A stretch of 64,000 nt of DNA, from contig JAOAHQ010000025.1 in the NCBI GenBank assembly GCA_026415155.1, forward strand, positions 58,029-122,028, written 5' to 3'. Positions 46,701-55,785 of this stretch are shown one piece after another. Each line of letters opens with the position of its first letter. The stretch's first letter is position 1. Source of the DNA: Rhodocyclaceae bacterium. GTDB taxonomy: Bacteria; Pseudomonadota; Gammaproteobacteria; Burkholderiales; Rhodocyclaceae. The notes beneath the pieces were generated by a model. The model was not told the origin of the DNA. It saw only the letters and a program-made list of their open reading frames with translations, and did no database searches. The translations under genes and the position numbers were made by a program.

Positions 46701-47887
46701 TAGCTAGCTTTCCAAAGCTCGGCTTCTACGCCGGCAACATAGCTTTCGATCGAAAAATCCCGCAACACGCGCTGCCGTCCGGCTTCTCCGAACCTGGAGC
46801 GCAAACCAGCATCATTCAACAAGCGCTCCAGGCAATCCGCCAGAGCCGCCTCGTCGCCATAGGGATAGAGGAAACCGGTTTCGCCATGCTTGACGAGTTC
46901 CCGGGAGCCTACGATGTCGCTGGCGACCACAGGTTTACCCATAAGCATGGCCTCGAGGATGACTCTTGGCAATCCTTCTTTGGCAGAAGCCAAGACCATC
47001 ACGTCCATGGCTGCAAGCCAAGGAAGGGGTGCGGTCTGGAAGCCGGCGAAGGTGATGCGATCCGCCAGGCCGAGCTTCTTAGCAAGTTCTTGCAAGGCCA
47101 TTCGCTGGGGGCCGTCTCCCACCAAGAGAAGATGGAAATCAGGAGCCCGCTCTCGTAGCTTTGCAGCTGCCCTCAGTAGCTGATCGTTGGACTTGCGGGC
47201 AATCAAGGAGCCGACACTTCCAATCACGAGGGTGCCCGGCCTGGCGCCAAGTATGGAGGCGGCTTCGGGCAGCGGCTGATGGCCATCGATCGCGTTATGG
47301 ACGACTCGGCAAAGATCGGGCCGCACGCCTTGGGCAACGAGGGAGTCTTTCACCCCTACCGAAACACAGATGATTCGCTTCGCCACCTCATTTACCACAT
47401 CTACTTCGGCCGGCTGCAAGCCAGCCTCGATGCGGCAATGCTGGACGACCGGCAACCCCGCCATTCTTGCGGCCAGGTAGCCCTCCAAGTTGGAAGATGG
47501 CTGGTTGTTCAGGTAAAGGAGATCGAACCGTCCCTCCTTCAGTCGTGCGGCCAAACGGCGGGCCAATGGATTGATGCGCCAGAGGCGTTCGATGCGATGC
47601 AGGAAGCGGCGGCGCAGCTCCGGCAGCGGTCGCAGCAGGCCCCGGGTGAGCTCCTTGGCCAGCTTGGCCCACACTGGCTGGCGCGGCGGTGTCATGATTT
47701 CCAAAGGTATGCCGATTGCGGCGAGTTCCCGCTTCAGGTCAGACGTATCCCCCTTGGGGTAGTTGTAATAGAAGAGCGCGGTGACGGCGAAGCGGGAACG
47801 GTCCAGACGCTTGAGGAGTTCGATCATGCTGTTGGTGCCGCCGCCCCATTCCTTGCCAGTGTCGAGGAGCAGGATGCGCTTCGTCAT
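46700..47887 (-). CDS. Glycosyltransferase family 4
   Basis: 395 aa GT-B enzyme. GKEWGGGTNSMIELLKRL near the start and KEGLPRVILEAMLMGKPVVASDIVG (the EX7E and donor region) identify it. Its GC is intermediate between the low-GC segment and the chromosome. It overlaps the following GT9 gene start by ATGA (47884-47887). Confidence 0.88.
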   Translation of the reverse strand: MTKRILLLDTGKEWGGGTNSMIELLKRLDRSRFAVTALFYYNYPKGDTSDLKRELAAIGIPLEIMTPPRQPVWAKLAKELTRGLLRPLPELRRRFLHRIERLWRINPLARRLAARLKEGRFDLLYLNNQPSSNLEGYLAARMAGLPVVQHCRIEAGLQPAEVDVVNEVAKRIICVSVGVKDSLVAQGVRPDLCRVVHNAIDGHQPLPEAASILGARPGTLVIGSVGSLIARKSNDQLLRAAAKLRERAPDFHLLLVGDGPQRMALQELAKKLGLADRITFAGFQTAPLPWLAAMDVMVLASAKEGLPRVILEAMLMGKPVVASDIVGSRELVKHGETGFLYPYGDEAALADCLERLLNDAGLRSRFGEAGRQRVLRDFSIESYVAGVEAELWKAS

Positions 47888-49047
47888 GCCGGCATGCTCC
47901 GGTCATCCGACACATAGCCACACTCGCCGGCGAGGCACTTGCACACCGCCTTCTCGACTTCATCGACGGAGATATTGGCCATGCAGGGGGGCCTCACATA
48001 GGAGCAGCGCTTGGAGAGACAGGGGTCGCAGGTGCGTGCTTTTTGAATGACGAAATGACGCTCCAGATCATAGGCTGGACCGGAGCGGTGCCAGTCGGAG
48101 ACGGCGAAGAGTGCAACCACCGACGTGCCGACGGCCACCGCTAGGTGCATCGGGCCGGTATCGCCTGTCACGAGAACGGCGAGGCGGCGGAAAAAAGCGG
48201 GCATCAATTCCAGTGGCATCCGTCCTGCCGCCACCCACGTTCGAGGCGAAGCAATTCCGGATGCCACTTCTTCGGCGAGCTTGCGTTCCGCTGGCGAACC
48301 GGTGAGAACAACCCGAGCCTCAGGAAACGCAGCGAGGAGCCGTCTGCCCAGCTCGGCGAAATTTTCCGGAGACCAGCGCCGGCTGGCAGTCGAAGCGCCC
48401 GGCTGGAGCCCGATGAGGAGAGTTCCTCGCTCGATGCCGGCCCGGGCCAACAGGGTATCGAGGGATGCTTCCTGTTCTGGCAGCACCGGCATGACCATGC
48501 GTCGATCGGTGGGGACTCCTCCGGCCAGGGCAGCCACCTCGAGGCGTTGGTCGATGCCGTGACCGAGGTCTTCCCAGCGCTTTACCGGATCTCGGTTGGT
48601 GAGCAAAAAGCGGAAACGATTGGCATTGGGCAATTTGAAAATGAAGGATGCTCCGGAGAAATAAGCCAAAGGCGTGGCCTGTGGCTCGTTGCCATGGAAG
48701 ATCACTGCCAAATCGAAGCGGCGTTTGCGCAATTCTCGGGCAAGGCGAAAAAAGCGACGGTAGCCTCCAGCGTAGGGAATGATCTCATCTATATCCGGAT
48801 TGGTAGCAAAGAGGCCGATATAGGCGGCGTTCGATAGCAGGCTGATGCGGGCTTGGGGATAAGCAAGGCGCAAGCTGCGCAAGCCCGGCGTGGAGAGCAA
48901 GGTATCGCCGAGCGCTGTTGAGGAAATGGCCAGGATGCGCTCAATGGCCGGTGTGCCAAGCCGGGATGGGTCAGGGCGACGCCTATCCAAGGCCTTGAGG
49001 CAGCGTAACGAGACATAAAGCAGGGATTCGCGCACGCGGAGGCCCAT
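47884..49047 (-). CDS. Glycosyltransferase family 9 with a cysteine-rich tail
   Basis: 387 aa. ERILAISSTALGDTLLSTPGLRSL and VTGDTGPMHLAVAVGTSVVALF are the GT9 signatures. The last 45 residues hold eight cysteines (CDPCLSKRCSY, PPCMANI, CKCLAGEC), possibly a metal or disulfide module. Sugar specificity is unknown. Its end is coupled to the GT4 gene. Confidence 0.87.
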   Translation of the reverse strand: MGLRVRESLLYVSLRCLKALDRRRPDPSRLGTPAIERILAISSTALGDTLLSTPGLRSLRLAYPQARISLLSNAAYIGLFATNPDIDEIIPYAGGYRRFFRLARELRKRRFDLAVIFHGNEPQATPLAYFSGASFIFKLPNANRFRFLLTNRDPVKRWEDLGHGIDQRLEVAALAGGVPTDRRMVMPVLPEQEASLDTLLARAGIERGTLLIGLQPGASTASRRWSPENFAELGRRLLAAFPEARVVLTGSPAERKLAEEVASGIASPRTWVAAGRMPLELMPAFFRRLAVLVTGDTGPMHLAVAVGTSVVALFAVSDWHRSGPAYDLERHFVIQKARTCDPCLSKRCSYVRPPCMANISVDEVEKAVCKCLAGECGYVSDDRSMPA

Positions 49048-49050
49048 CGA

Positions 49051-49893
49051 TCAGCGACCCTTGAACCAACCGTAGAAACGGGTTCGGAATGCCGAGCGGT
49101 AAAGCCACAGCCGGCTCGCGAGCCAATCGTTCCCACGATCCTTGATGACGATGCGCGGCAATGCATCGGCAGCCGCTCCAGGACATACGGTTCCTGGTTG
49201 GGTGGTGTAGCAATGCGTGAAACCCGAGGCGAGCGCCAGCCGTTGGTAGTCGGCATCGTAATACCCCTGCGGCCAGCATAGATGAGGTGTGGAGGCACCC
49301 AGCCTTGCGCGCAGTGTTTCGCGCGAGGTTTCCAAGTCCTCGGTGAGCCGGTTCAGGCGTATCGACTGGTCGGTCTCGATCTGATCCCAGCGCGTATGCG
49401 TATGGGTGTGCGAGTGAAACTCGAAGGTGCCGGCAGCTCGCATGGCTTCGATCTCGCTCCAGCGCAGCATGACTTCATCGGCGCGGCCTGCCGCAATCAG
49501 GCGCTTGCAAGTGCCGTGATCGGGTGTGGCGGGCAGGTGTGCGGTCCCGCCAGCGCCGACTTTTGAGCATGCGGCATGAGGCCGCGGCGGCCCGTCGCCG
49601 ATCCAGCCGGTGACGAGGAAGATCGCGCCGTGCAGACCATATTCGGCCATCACCGGGTGGGCATAGACCCAGTTGTCGAGATAGCCGTCGTCGAAGGTGA
49701 TGACGACGCTCTTTTTTGGCAAGGACTCGCCGGCGAGAAAACGCGCAAGTTCGTCGAGGCTCGCGGTATGCCAGTCGTGTTCGGCGAGATAGCGCATCTG
49801 GGCGCGGAAGTTCTCCGGCGAGATCGTCACGAGGCCCGGGTTGGGGCTGACATGGTGGTACATCAGCACGGGGACGGCTCGGGCGGTCTTCAT
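49051..49893 (-). CDS. Polysaccharide deacetylase family protein
   Basis: 280 aa NodB-homology enzyme. MYHHVSPNPG, VVITFDDGYLDNW (catalytic aspartates) and FEFHSHTHTHTRWD (metal histidines) are all kept. It probably removes acetyl from a core or O-antigen sugar. Between WIGDGPP and MLRWSEIEAM there is an extra-looking segment whose core KVGAGGTA is encoded by a dispersed element. It starts inside the end of the GT4 gene upstream (ATGA). Confidence 0.9.
   Translation of the reverse strand: MKTARAVPVLMYHHVSPNPGLVTISPENFRAQMRYLAEHDWHTASLDELARFLAGESLPKKSVVITFDDGYLDNWVYAHPVMAEYGLHGAIFLVTGWIGDGPPRPHAACSKVGAGGTAHLPATPDHGTCKRLIAAGRADEVMLRWSEIEAMRAAGTFEFHSHTHTHTRWDQIETDQSIRLNRLTEDLETSRETLRARLGASTPHLCWPQGYYDADYQRLALASGFTHCYTTQPGTVCPGAAADALPRIVIKDRGNDWLASRLWLYRSAFRTRFYGWFKGR
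49541..49563 (+). repeat. 23-bp dispersed element, copy 10
   Basis: It lies inside the deacetylase gene and is read in reverse as KVGAGGTA. One mismatch in the left half (GCGGTC). Confidence 0.8.
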
Positions 49894-50975
49894 CGGCTGC
49901 GCATGAATCCTTCATAGACTTCGAGCATGCCTGCGACCATCGCCTGGCGCGAGAAGTTTTGCCGAACCTTTTCACGCGCCGCTTCGCCCAGGGCGCGGCG
50001 CCGCTCTGGGTCGGCAAGGAGAGCGATGATCGCTTGGGCCAAGGCCAGCGGATCCTTGACGGGCACCAAGAGGCCGGTCTTGCCGTCGTCGATCACCTCC
50101 GGGACGCCATCGACGCGGCTGCCAATGGCGGCAAGCCCCATGGCGCCGGCTTCGACGAAGGCCGTGCCGAGCGCTTCCTGGTGGGTGGGCAGGACGAAGA
50201 GGTCGAAACTGGCGAGCAGATTCACGACATCGCGCCGCAGGCCGAGGAGATGGACATACGCGGTGAGCTGCAATTCGGCGATGCGCCGCTCGAGGTTGGC
50301 GCGCTGCGGCCCATCGCCAGCAAAGACGAAATGGGTTTCGGGAAAACGCGCCAGTACCGCGGGGATCGCTTCGAGCAGGTCGGCATGCCCCTTCTTTCTG
50401 CGCAGGATCGCGACGGTGCCGACGATGGGGGCGTTTTCCGGCAATCCGAGCTCGGCGCGCAGCGTGCCCCCCGTCTCGGGCGCGACATAGCGCGTAAGGT
50501 CGATGCCGGTATGCACTGTCGCGATGCGCTCGGTGGGAACGCCGGCACATGCGAGATAGCGGGCGACATGGTTACTTACCGCGACCACCCGATCGGGCAG
50601 TACGCGGTAAGTGAAGCGCGAGGTGATTGGCAGCGCAAGGTGACGGGTGCGCACGATGCGCGGACGATGCAGGAGAGAACGCGCCGCCAACCCGGCGAGC
50701 TGGGTGTCGCGGCTGCTATGCGTGTTGATGATGTCAGGGCGCTTTTCTGCGATGAAGCGGCGCAGGCGGAGGATCGCTGGCAGATCGAAGGCCGAGCGCA
50801 TCGGCGTCTCGAAGACCGTGAAGCCCGCCTCGCGCGCCCGCGTGCCCAACCGGGCACCCGGCTGGCAGGCAAGCAGCGCCGTGTGGCCGAGCTCGCGCAA
50901 GCCCAGCATTTCGTTGAGCGTGCGGTTTTCCTGCCCTCCCCAGCCTTTCGAGGATTCGGTATGCAAGACGATCAT
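49890..50975 (-). CDS. Glycosyltransferase family 4
   Basis: 361 aa GT-B enzyme. ESSKGWGGQENRTLNEMLGL starts it, and EALGTAFVEAGAMGLAAIGSRVDG is the EX7E-like donor region. It is coupled to the msbA gene upstream and the deacetylase gene downstream, both by four-base overlaps. Acceptor unknown; a core or O-chain hexosyltransferase is likely. Confidence 0.9.
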   Translation of the reverse strand: MIVLHTESSKGWGGQENRTLNEMLGLRELGHTALLACQPGARLGTRAREAGFTVFETPMRSAFDLPAILRLRRFIAEKRPDIINTHSSRDTQLAGLAARSLLHRPRIVRTRHLALPITSRFTYRVLPDRVVAVSNHVARYLACAGVPTERIATVHTGIDLTRYVAPETGGTLRAELGLPENAPIVGTVAILRRKKGHADLLEAIPAVLARFPETHFVFAGDGPQRANLERRIAELQLTAYVHLLGLRRDVVNLLASFDLFVLPTHQEALGTAFVEAGAMGLAAIGSRVDGVPEVIDDGKTGLLVPVKDPLALAQAIIALLADPERRRALGEAAREKVRQNFSRQAMVAGMLEVYEGFMRSR

Positions 50976-52750
50976 TGGGCGGCTTCCGCGAACTGCAGAC
51001 GGTAGAGCTTGGCATAGACGCCGCCGTGTGTGAGCAGCTCGGTGTGTGTGCCAGTCTCGACGATGCGTCCCTTGTCGAGCACGACGATGCGGTCGGCTTT
51101 TTCGATCGTCGAGAGGCGATGCGCGATCACGAGCGTGGTGCGGTTTTTCATCAGCTCGTCGAGCGCGGCTTGGACGTGGCGCTCGGACTCGGCATCGAGC
51201 GCCGAGGTGGCCTCATCAAGAATTAGGATCGGCGCGTTCTTGAGGAGTGCCCGGGCGATGGCGATACGCTGGCGCTGGCCGCCGGAGAGCTTGACGCCGC
51301 GCTCGCCGACGAGGGTTTGGTAGCCTTGCGGCATGGCCATGATGAACTCATGGGCATGGGCGGCGCGCGCGGCGGCCTCGATCGCTTCCTGCGGCGTGTC
51401 GGCGAGCGCGCCATAGGCGATGTTGGCCGCCACGGTATCGTTGAAGAGCACGACTTCCTGGCTCACCAGCGCGATGTTGGCACGTAGCGAGGCGAGCGTC
51501 AGCGTCTCGACCGGCTGGCCGTCGATGAGGATGCGCCCCTGTTCGAGCGGATAGAAGCGCGGCAAGAGATTGGCGAGCGTGGTCTTGCCGCTGCCCGAGG
51601 CGCCGACCAAGGCGACGGTCTCGCCCGGCGCGATGGCAAGATCGATGTCGATGAGGGCGGGCCGCCGCGCGCCGGGATAGCGGAAGCTGACGTTTTCATA
51701 GCGGACGGCGCCCTGGGCGCGTTCGATCGTTTTCTTGCCGGTATCGGCTTCGGGCGTCTCGTCGAGCAGCTGGAAGACGCTCTCGGCAGCGGCGAGTCCC
51801 CGCTGGATCGGCGCATTGACGTCGGCGAGCGATTTGATCGGCGCGAGCAGCATCAGCATCGCCGTGATGAAAGAAACGAAGCTGCCGACGGTGGTCTCGG
51901 CGCCGGCCGATTGCAAGAGGGCGACATAGATGACGATGGCGAGCGCGATGGCGGTGAAGATCTGCACGATCGGCACGACGGCCGCCGCTGCGACGGCTTG
52001 GCGCATGTTTTGGCCGCGCAAGAACTGCTGCGCGGCGAAGAAGCGGCGCGCTTCGTAGTCCTGGCCGCCAAAGATCTTGACGATCTTCTGTCCGCCGATG
52101 GCCTCTTCGAGGATGCGCGAGAGCTGGCCCATCGCCTGCTGCGAGCCGCGGCTCGCGCGTCTCAAGCGCCCGCTGAAGGCGCGCACGACGACGGCGACAA
52201 AGGGACCGATGGTAAGCGCTACCAGGGTCAGCTTCCAGTTGAGGTAGAAGAGCCAGGCCAAGAGCCCCACGACGGCGAGCGAATCGCGCACCAGCACGGT
52301 GAGCGCCGAAGTGGCGGCGCCGGTGACATTGGTCACGTCGTGGAGGATCTTCGACATCAGCGCGCCGGTGCTCTGATCATCGTAATAGCGCATCGGCAGG
52401 GCCAGCGCGCGTTCGAACATCGCGACGCGCATGTCCATGACGACGCGGTTGCCAACCCAAGCCATCAGATAGCCGCCGGCGAAGGAGACGATGCCGCGCA
52501 GGAGGAAGATACCGATGATGGCAAGCGGCGCCACCCAGAGGTCATGGCGCGGCCCGCCGGCAAAGCCCTTGTCGAGCAAGGGCTTCATGAGCGCCGGAAA
52601 GAGCGGCTCGGTGGCGGCCATGAGCACCATCGCCAGCACGGCGAGCGCGAAAGCCCGCCAGTAGGGCCGCACGAAAACGAGCAGGCGCGCGTAGATATGG
52701 AGACTGCCCGCGAGGTTTTTTCTGGCGCGGCGAGGAGTGGTTCGGGACAT
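50972..52750 (-). CDS. msbA: Lipid A export ATP-binding/permease protein
   Basis: 592 aa half-transporter. Six membrane helices are followed by an ABC domain: GASGSGKTT (Walker A), LSGGQRQRIAIARA (signature) and LILDEATSAL (Walker B). MsbA flips lipid A-core across the inner membrane, which fits the LPS operon. ATG 52750 (MSRTTPRR) is chosen; the track adds 76 Arg-rich residues that look like read-through of the upstream region. Confidence 0.95.
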   Translation of the reverse strand: MSRTTPRRARKNLAGSLHIYARLLVFVRPYWRAFALAVLAMVLMAATEPLFPALMKPLLDKGFAGGPRHDLWVAPLAIIGIFLLRGIVSFAGGYLMAWVGNRVVMDMRVAMFERALALPMRYYDDQSTGALMSKILHDVTNVTGAATSALTVLVRDSLAVVGLLAWLFYLNWKLTLVALTIGPFVAVVVRAFSGRLRRASRGSQQAMGQLSRILEEAIGGQKIVKIFGGQDYEARRFFAAQQFLRGQNMRQAVAAAAVVPIVQIFTAIALAIVIYVALLQSAGAETTVGSFVSFITAMLMLLAPIKSLADVNAPIQRGLAAAESVFQLLDETPEADTGKKTIERAQGAVRYENVSFRYPGARRPALIDIDLAIAPGETVALVGASGSGKTTLANLLPRFYPLEQGRILIDGQPVETLTLASLRANIALVSQEVVLFNDTVAANIAYGALADTPQEAIEAAARAAHAHEFIMAMPQGYQTLVGERGVKLSGGQRQRIAIARALLKNAPILILDEATSALDAESERHVQAALDELMKNRTTLVIAHRLSTIEKADRIVVLDKGRIVETGTHTELLTHGGVYAKLYRLQFAEAAQ

Positions 52751-52785
52751 GCAAAGAAGGCCGACAGGCCCAAGTAAAGCGCGGA

Positions 52786-53907
52786 TTATAAGCGCCGGCC
52801 AGGAGCCGCCTCGCCGCCAGCCAGAAGCGTCCGGTAGAGCGCCAAGAGCCTTTCCGCCATCGCCGTAGGCGTGAGCGCGGCGACGCTCGCGCAGGCCGCG
52901 TCGCGCATGGCTAGGAGATCGCGCGCGAGGAGCGCATCGAGGGCGGCGGCGAGCGCCGCGGGATCTTTGGCCGCGCAAAGCGCGCCGTTTTCACCCGGCC
53001 GGATCAATTCGGCTGCGCCGCAGGTCGTCGTCGTGACGACCGGCAGGCCGCAGGCCAAGGCTTCGAGCGCGGCATTGGGCAAGGGGTCGTAGAGCGTCGG
53101 CAGGCAAAAAACGTCGGCTGCCCCGTAAAAAGGGCGCACCTCGGCTTGGGCGCCAAAGAAGCGCAAGCGGCGGGCGACGCCAAGGTTTTCCGCGAGCCGC
53201 CGGTAGCGCGCTTCATCCTTGTCGCGGCCGACGATCCAGGCCTCCGCTTCACGCGTCGTCATGCGGGAAAGCGCCTCAATGAGCGTGGCGACCCCCTTGC
53301 GTTCATAGCCCGAGCCGACATAGAGGATCACCGGTGCCGTCTTCCCAGCGCCGACTTTTTGGCGCAGCGCGGCGCGGTGCTCTGCGCGCAGGCCAGGATG
53401 GAAATGCGCCGTATCGACGGCGTTGGGGATGACGTGGAGCTTATCGGTCAGCCCCGGCCAGCGCCGCGCGATGTCCTCCGCCACCATGCGCGAGTTGCAG
53501 ATCACCGCGCGCAAGGCGGGGTGCCGGAACATCGCATCTTCCGCCGCCAGCGTGTAACGATGCCAGGGGGAGAGGCGCCAGGGCTTCTCCGAGCGTTCGA
53601 GCCAGGTCGCATGCACGCCATCGCCGGCGCGGAAGATATGGCAGCCGGGAATGCGCTCGTGGCTTTGCACGAGGTCGTAGCGGCCGGACGCGATGAGCCT
53701 TTGCACGCAGCGCGCAAAGCTCCAATCGCGCCAGGTGCGGCCGAGGTAAAAGGGGTCGCATTTGATGCCTTCAGCCTCGTTCTGCCAGTTGCGCGCGATG
53801 ATGTCGACCGCGACGCCCTGTGCACGCAGCGCATCGAGGGCGAGCGAGACAAAGCGCTCGGCGCCGCCGTAGGGGGTGTAGCGCTGGCGGACGATGGCGA
53901 GCCTCAT
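52786..53907 (-). CDS. Glycosyltransferase family 4 (WaaG-like)
   Basis: 373 aa GT-B enzyme. RLAIVRQRYTPYGGAERFV starts as in LPS core glucosyltransferase I (WaaG), and LPNAALEALACGLPVVTTTTCG is the EX7E region. A core hexose transfer is likely. Element copy 11 encodes KVGAGKTA just before VILYVGSGYERKG. It is coupled to waaQ upstream (ATGA). Confidence 0.9.
   Translation of the reverse strand: MRLAIVRQRYTPYGGAERFVSLALDALRAQGVAVDIIARNWQNEAEGIKCDPFYLGRTWRDWSFARCVQRLIASGRYDLVQSHERIPGCHIFRAGDGVHATWLERSEKPWRLSPWHRYTLAAEDAMFRHPALRAVICNSRMVAEDIARRWPGLTDKLHVIPNAVDTAHFHPGLRAEHRAALRQKVGAGKTAPVILYVGSGYERKGVATLIEALSRMTTREAEAWIVGRDKDEARYRRLAENLGVARRLRFFGAQAEVRPFYGAADVFCLPTLYDPLPNAALEALACGLPVVTTTTCGAAELIRPGENGALCAAKDPAALAAALDALLARDLLAMRDAACASVAALTPTAMAERLLALYRTLLAGGEAAPGRRL
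53336..53358 (+). repeat. 23-bp dispersed element, copy 11
   Basis: This perfect copy lies inside the WaaG-like gene, antisense to it, and is read as KVGAGKTA. It is identical to copy 7. Confidence 0.85.
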
Positions 53908-54992
53908 GCCGCTTCAGCCAGCAAAGACTCACAGGCTATCCAGACCGCCTCGACCGGCAGTTCGGTGAGGCAAGCACTTACCTTGCTGCCCTCGCAGCCG
54001 TCTTTTCCGCAGGGCCGGCAGGGGTGCCTGTCCGATGCGACGACGCGATGGGCGACCTGCCAGGGGTGCCATTCCTTGTTCCCCGAGGGGCCGAAGATCG
54101 CCACCGTCGGCGTGCCCTGTGCTGCCGCGATGTGCATCGGTGCCGAATCGACGCCGACGAAAAGGCGCGCGCGGGCGGTGAGCGCGGCGAGCTCTTTCAG
54201 CGTGAGCTGGCCGGCAAGATCGAAAGTCGGCGCTCGCGAGACGGCACGCCGGGCGAGGATCTCGGCCACCAGCGCCTTTTCCTTCGCTTCCGGCGCGGCG
54301 GTGACGACGAGCGGCCAACCCTGGGCGGAAAGCCGGTCCATGAGGGCGGCGAAGTGCTCCGCCGGCCAGCATTTGAACAGCCAGCGCGAGGCGGGATGCA
54401 GATGAATGAAACTGCCGGCAACGAGGCCATGCTGGGCGAGCAGCGCGTCGATGCGCGCCTCGGCCTCGGGCCCAGGGACGAGCGTCACGCGCTTGTCCTC
54501 TTCGGCCGGTTCGAGCCCCAGCGCGCGCAGCGCATCGAGGTTCGACTCGACGGTGTGGCGCTCGGGATGCGATTGCGCGGGATAGAAATGCGTGAAGCTC
54601 TTTGCCCAGAAGCGACCCGTGTAACGCGGCGCGACCGACCAGCGCGGGCGCAGCAGACGCGTCAGCCATGCACCCCGGCGATGCACCGAGAGGTGGATGA
54701 CCAGATCGTGGCGTCTTGCGCGCAGAGCGGACAGGAGCCGCGCTTCGGCGGTAAGTTGCGCGAGCGGCCCTTGGTGTTTCCAATGGCGGTCGATGGTGAA
54801 AAGCTGCGCGAGCGCCGGATGGCCGGAGAGCATCGGCGCGGTGTCGGCATAGACGAGCGCATCGATTTCGCACTGCGGCGCGGCGGTCTTGAGCGCCGTG
54901 AGCACGGGGGAGGCGAGCAGCACGTCGCCATGGTGGCGCAGCTTGATGACGAGCGCCCGGCGCAAGGCAGCCGGCTCGAAAGGGGTGGGCAT
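53904..54992 (-). CDS. waaQ: LPS heptosyltransferase III-like (GT9)
   Basis: 362 aa. LVIKLRHHGDVLLASPVLTAL matches the N-terminus of RfaQ/WaaQ closely; GVDSAPMHIAAAQGTPTVAIFGPSG is the nucleotide-sugar site. A cysteine set (CRPCGKDGCEG) near the end is typical. It is the first gene of the minus-strand LPS operon. The promoter must lie in the 25 bp before the divergent GT2 gene or overlap it. Confidence 0.9.
   Translation of the reverse strand: MPTPFEPAALRRALVIKLRHHGDVLLASPVLTALKTAAPQCEIDALVYADTAPMLSGHPALAQLFTIDRHWKHQGPLAQLTAEARLLSALRARRHDLVIHLSVHRRGAWLTRLLRPRWSVAPRYTGRFWAKSFTHFYPAQSHPERHTVESNLDALRALGLEPAEEDKRVTLVPGPEAEARIDALLAQHGLVAGSFIHLHPASRWLFKCWPAEHFAALMDRLSAQGWPLVVTAAPEAKEKALVAEILARRAVSRAPTFDLAGQLTLKELAALTARARLFVGVDSAPMHIAAAQGTPTVAIFGPSGNKEWHPWQVAHRVVASDRHPCRPCGKDGCEGSKVSACLTELPVEAVWIACESLLAEAA
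54223..54245 (-). repeat. 23-bp dispersed element, copy 12
   Basis: This perfect copy lies inside waaQ and encodes SRAPTF before DLAGQL. It is identical to copy 4. Confidence 0.85.
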
Positions 54993-55004
54993 GCGCGCAT
55001 TCTA

Positions 55005-55010
55005 TAGAAT
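55005..55010 (+). promoter_or_regulatory. -10 box seven bases before the GT2 ATG
   Basis: TAGAAT (within TATAGAAT) ends seven bases before the ATG at 55018, so a leaderless message is expected. This also argues against the earlier ATG at 55009, which lies within the box. No clear -35. Confidence 0.45.
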
Positions 55011-55017
55011 GCCCGCC

Positions 55018-55785
55018 ATGCGCCTGCTTTCCGCCGTCCTCATCACCTGCGATGCCGCAACGCAGCTAGCCGCCTGTCTCGATTCGCTTGCCTTTTGCGA
55101 CGAGATCCTCGTCGTCGATTCGGGCAGCGCCGATGGAACGGTGGAGCTTGCCCGGCGCTACGGCGCCCGCGTGATCGAAACCCACTGGCGCGGCTTTGGG
55201 CCGCAGAAGCAGTTCGCGGTGGAGCAAGCGATGCACGACTGGGTGCTCTGCATCGATGCCGACGAGCGCGTCACACCGGAACTCGCGGCCGCGATCCGCG
55301 CCGTCCTGTCAGCGCCGACTTTCACAGCCTTTCGCTTCGCCCGCCGCAACCGCTTCATGGGGCGTTACTTACGCCATGGCGAAGGCTATCCGGACTGGAG
55401 CCTGCGCCTCTTCGACCGGCGTCAAGCGCGCTGGTCGAGTGATGCCGTGCATGAGCGCGTGATCGCGGAAGGGCCCGTCGGCACGCTTGCCGGCGACCTC
55501 TTGCACGATTCGGCCGAATCGCTCGAGAAGTATCTCGAAAAACAGAACCGCTACTCGACGCTGACGGCTGAAGCGGCGCTGGCGCGCGGCGAGCAGGGTT
55601 CTGTGGCAAGGCTCCTGCTCTCGCCGCTGGCGCGCTTCGTCAAGTTTTACTTCCTGCGTTTGGGTTTTCTCGATGGCGTGCCGGGCCTCGTGCATATCCT
55701 GATCGGCTGTTACGCAAGCTTTGCCAAGCATGCGAAAATGCTCGCCGCACGTTTTTCCTCGCTTCCCTCCTCCCCCGCACCATGA
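55018..55785 (+). CDS. Glycosyltransferase family 2 (WaaE/KdtX-like)
   Basis: About 255 aa. It has the GT-A core [20 protein letters not shown] and [12 protein letters not shown] (DxD), plus WSLRLFDRR and VHERV, seen in beta-1,4-glucosyltransferases that modify core heptose. ATG 55018 is preferred over 55009 because of the -10 box. Element copy 13 encodes AVLSAPTF. It is divergent from waaQ and overlaps the ugd gene by ATGA. Confidence 0.9.
   Translation: MRLLSAVLITCDAATQLAACLDSLAFCDEILVVDSGSADGTVELARRYGARVIETHWRGFGPQKQFAVEQAMHDWVLCIDADERVTPELAAAIRAVLSAPTFTAFRFARRNRFMGRYLRHGEGYPDWSLRLFDRRQARWSSDAVHERVIAEGPVGTLAGDLLHDSAESLEKYLEKQNRYSTLTAEAALARGEQGSVARLLLSPLARFVKFYFLRLGFLDGVPGLVHILIGCYASFAKHAKMLAARFSSLPSSPAP
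55300..55322 (+). repeat. 23-bp dispersed element, copy 13
   Basis: It lies inside the GT2 gene in the same sense and encodes AVLSAPTF, in the loop between two beta strands. Confidence 0.8.
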
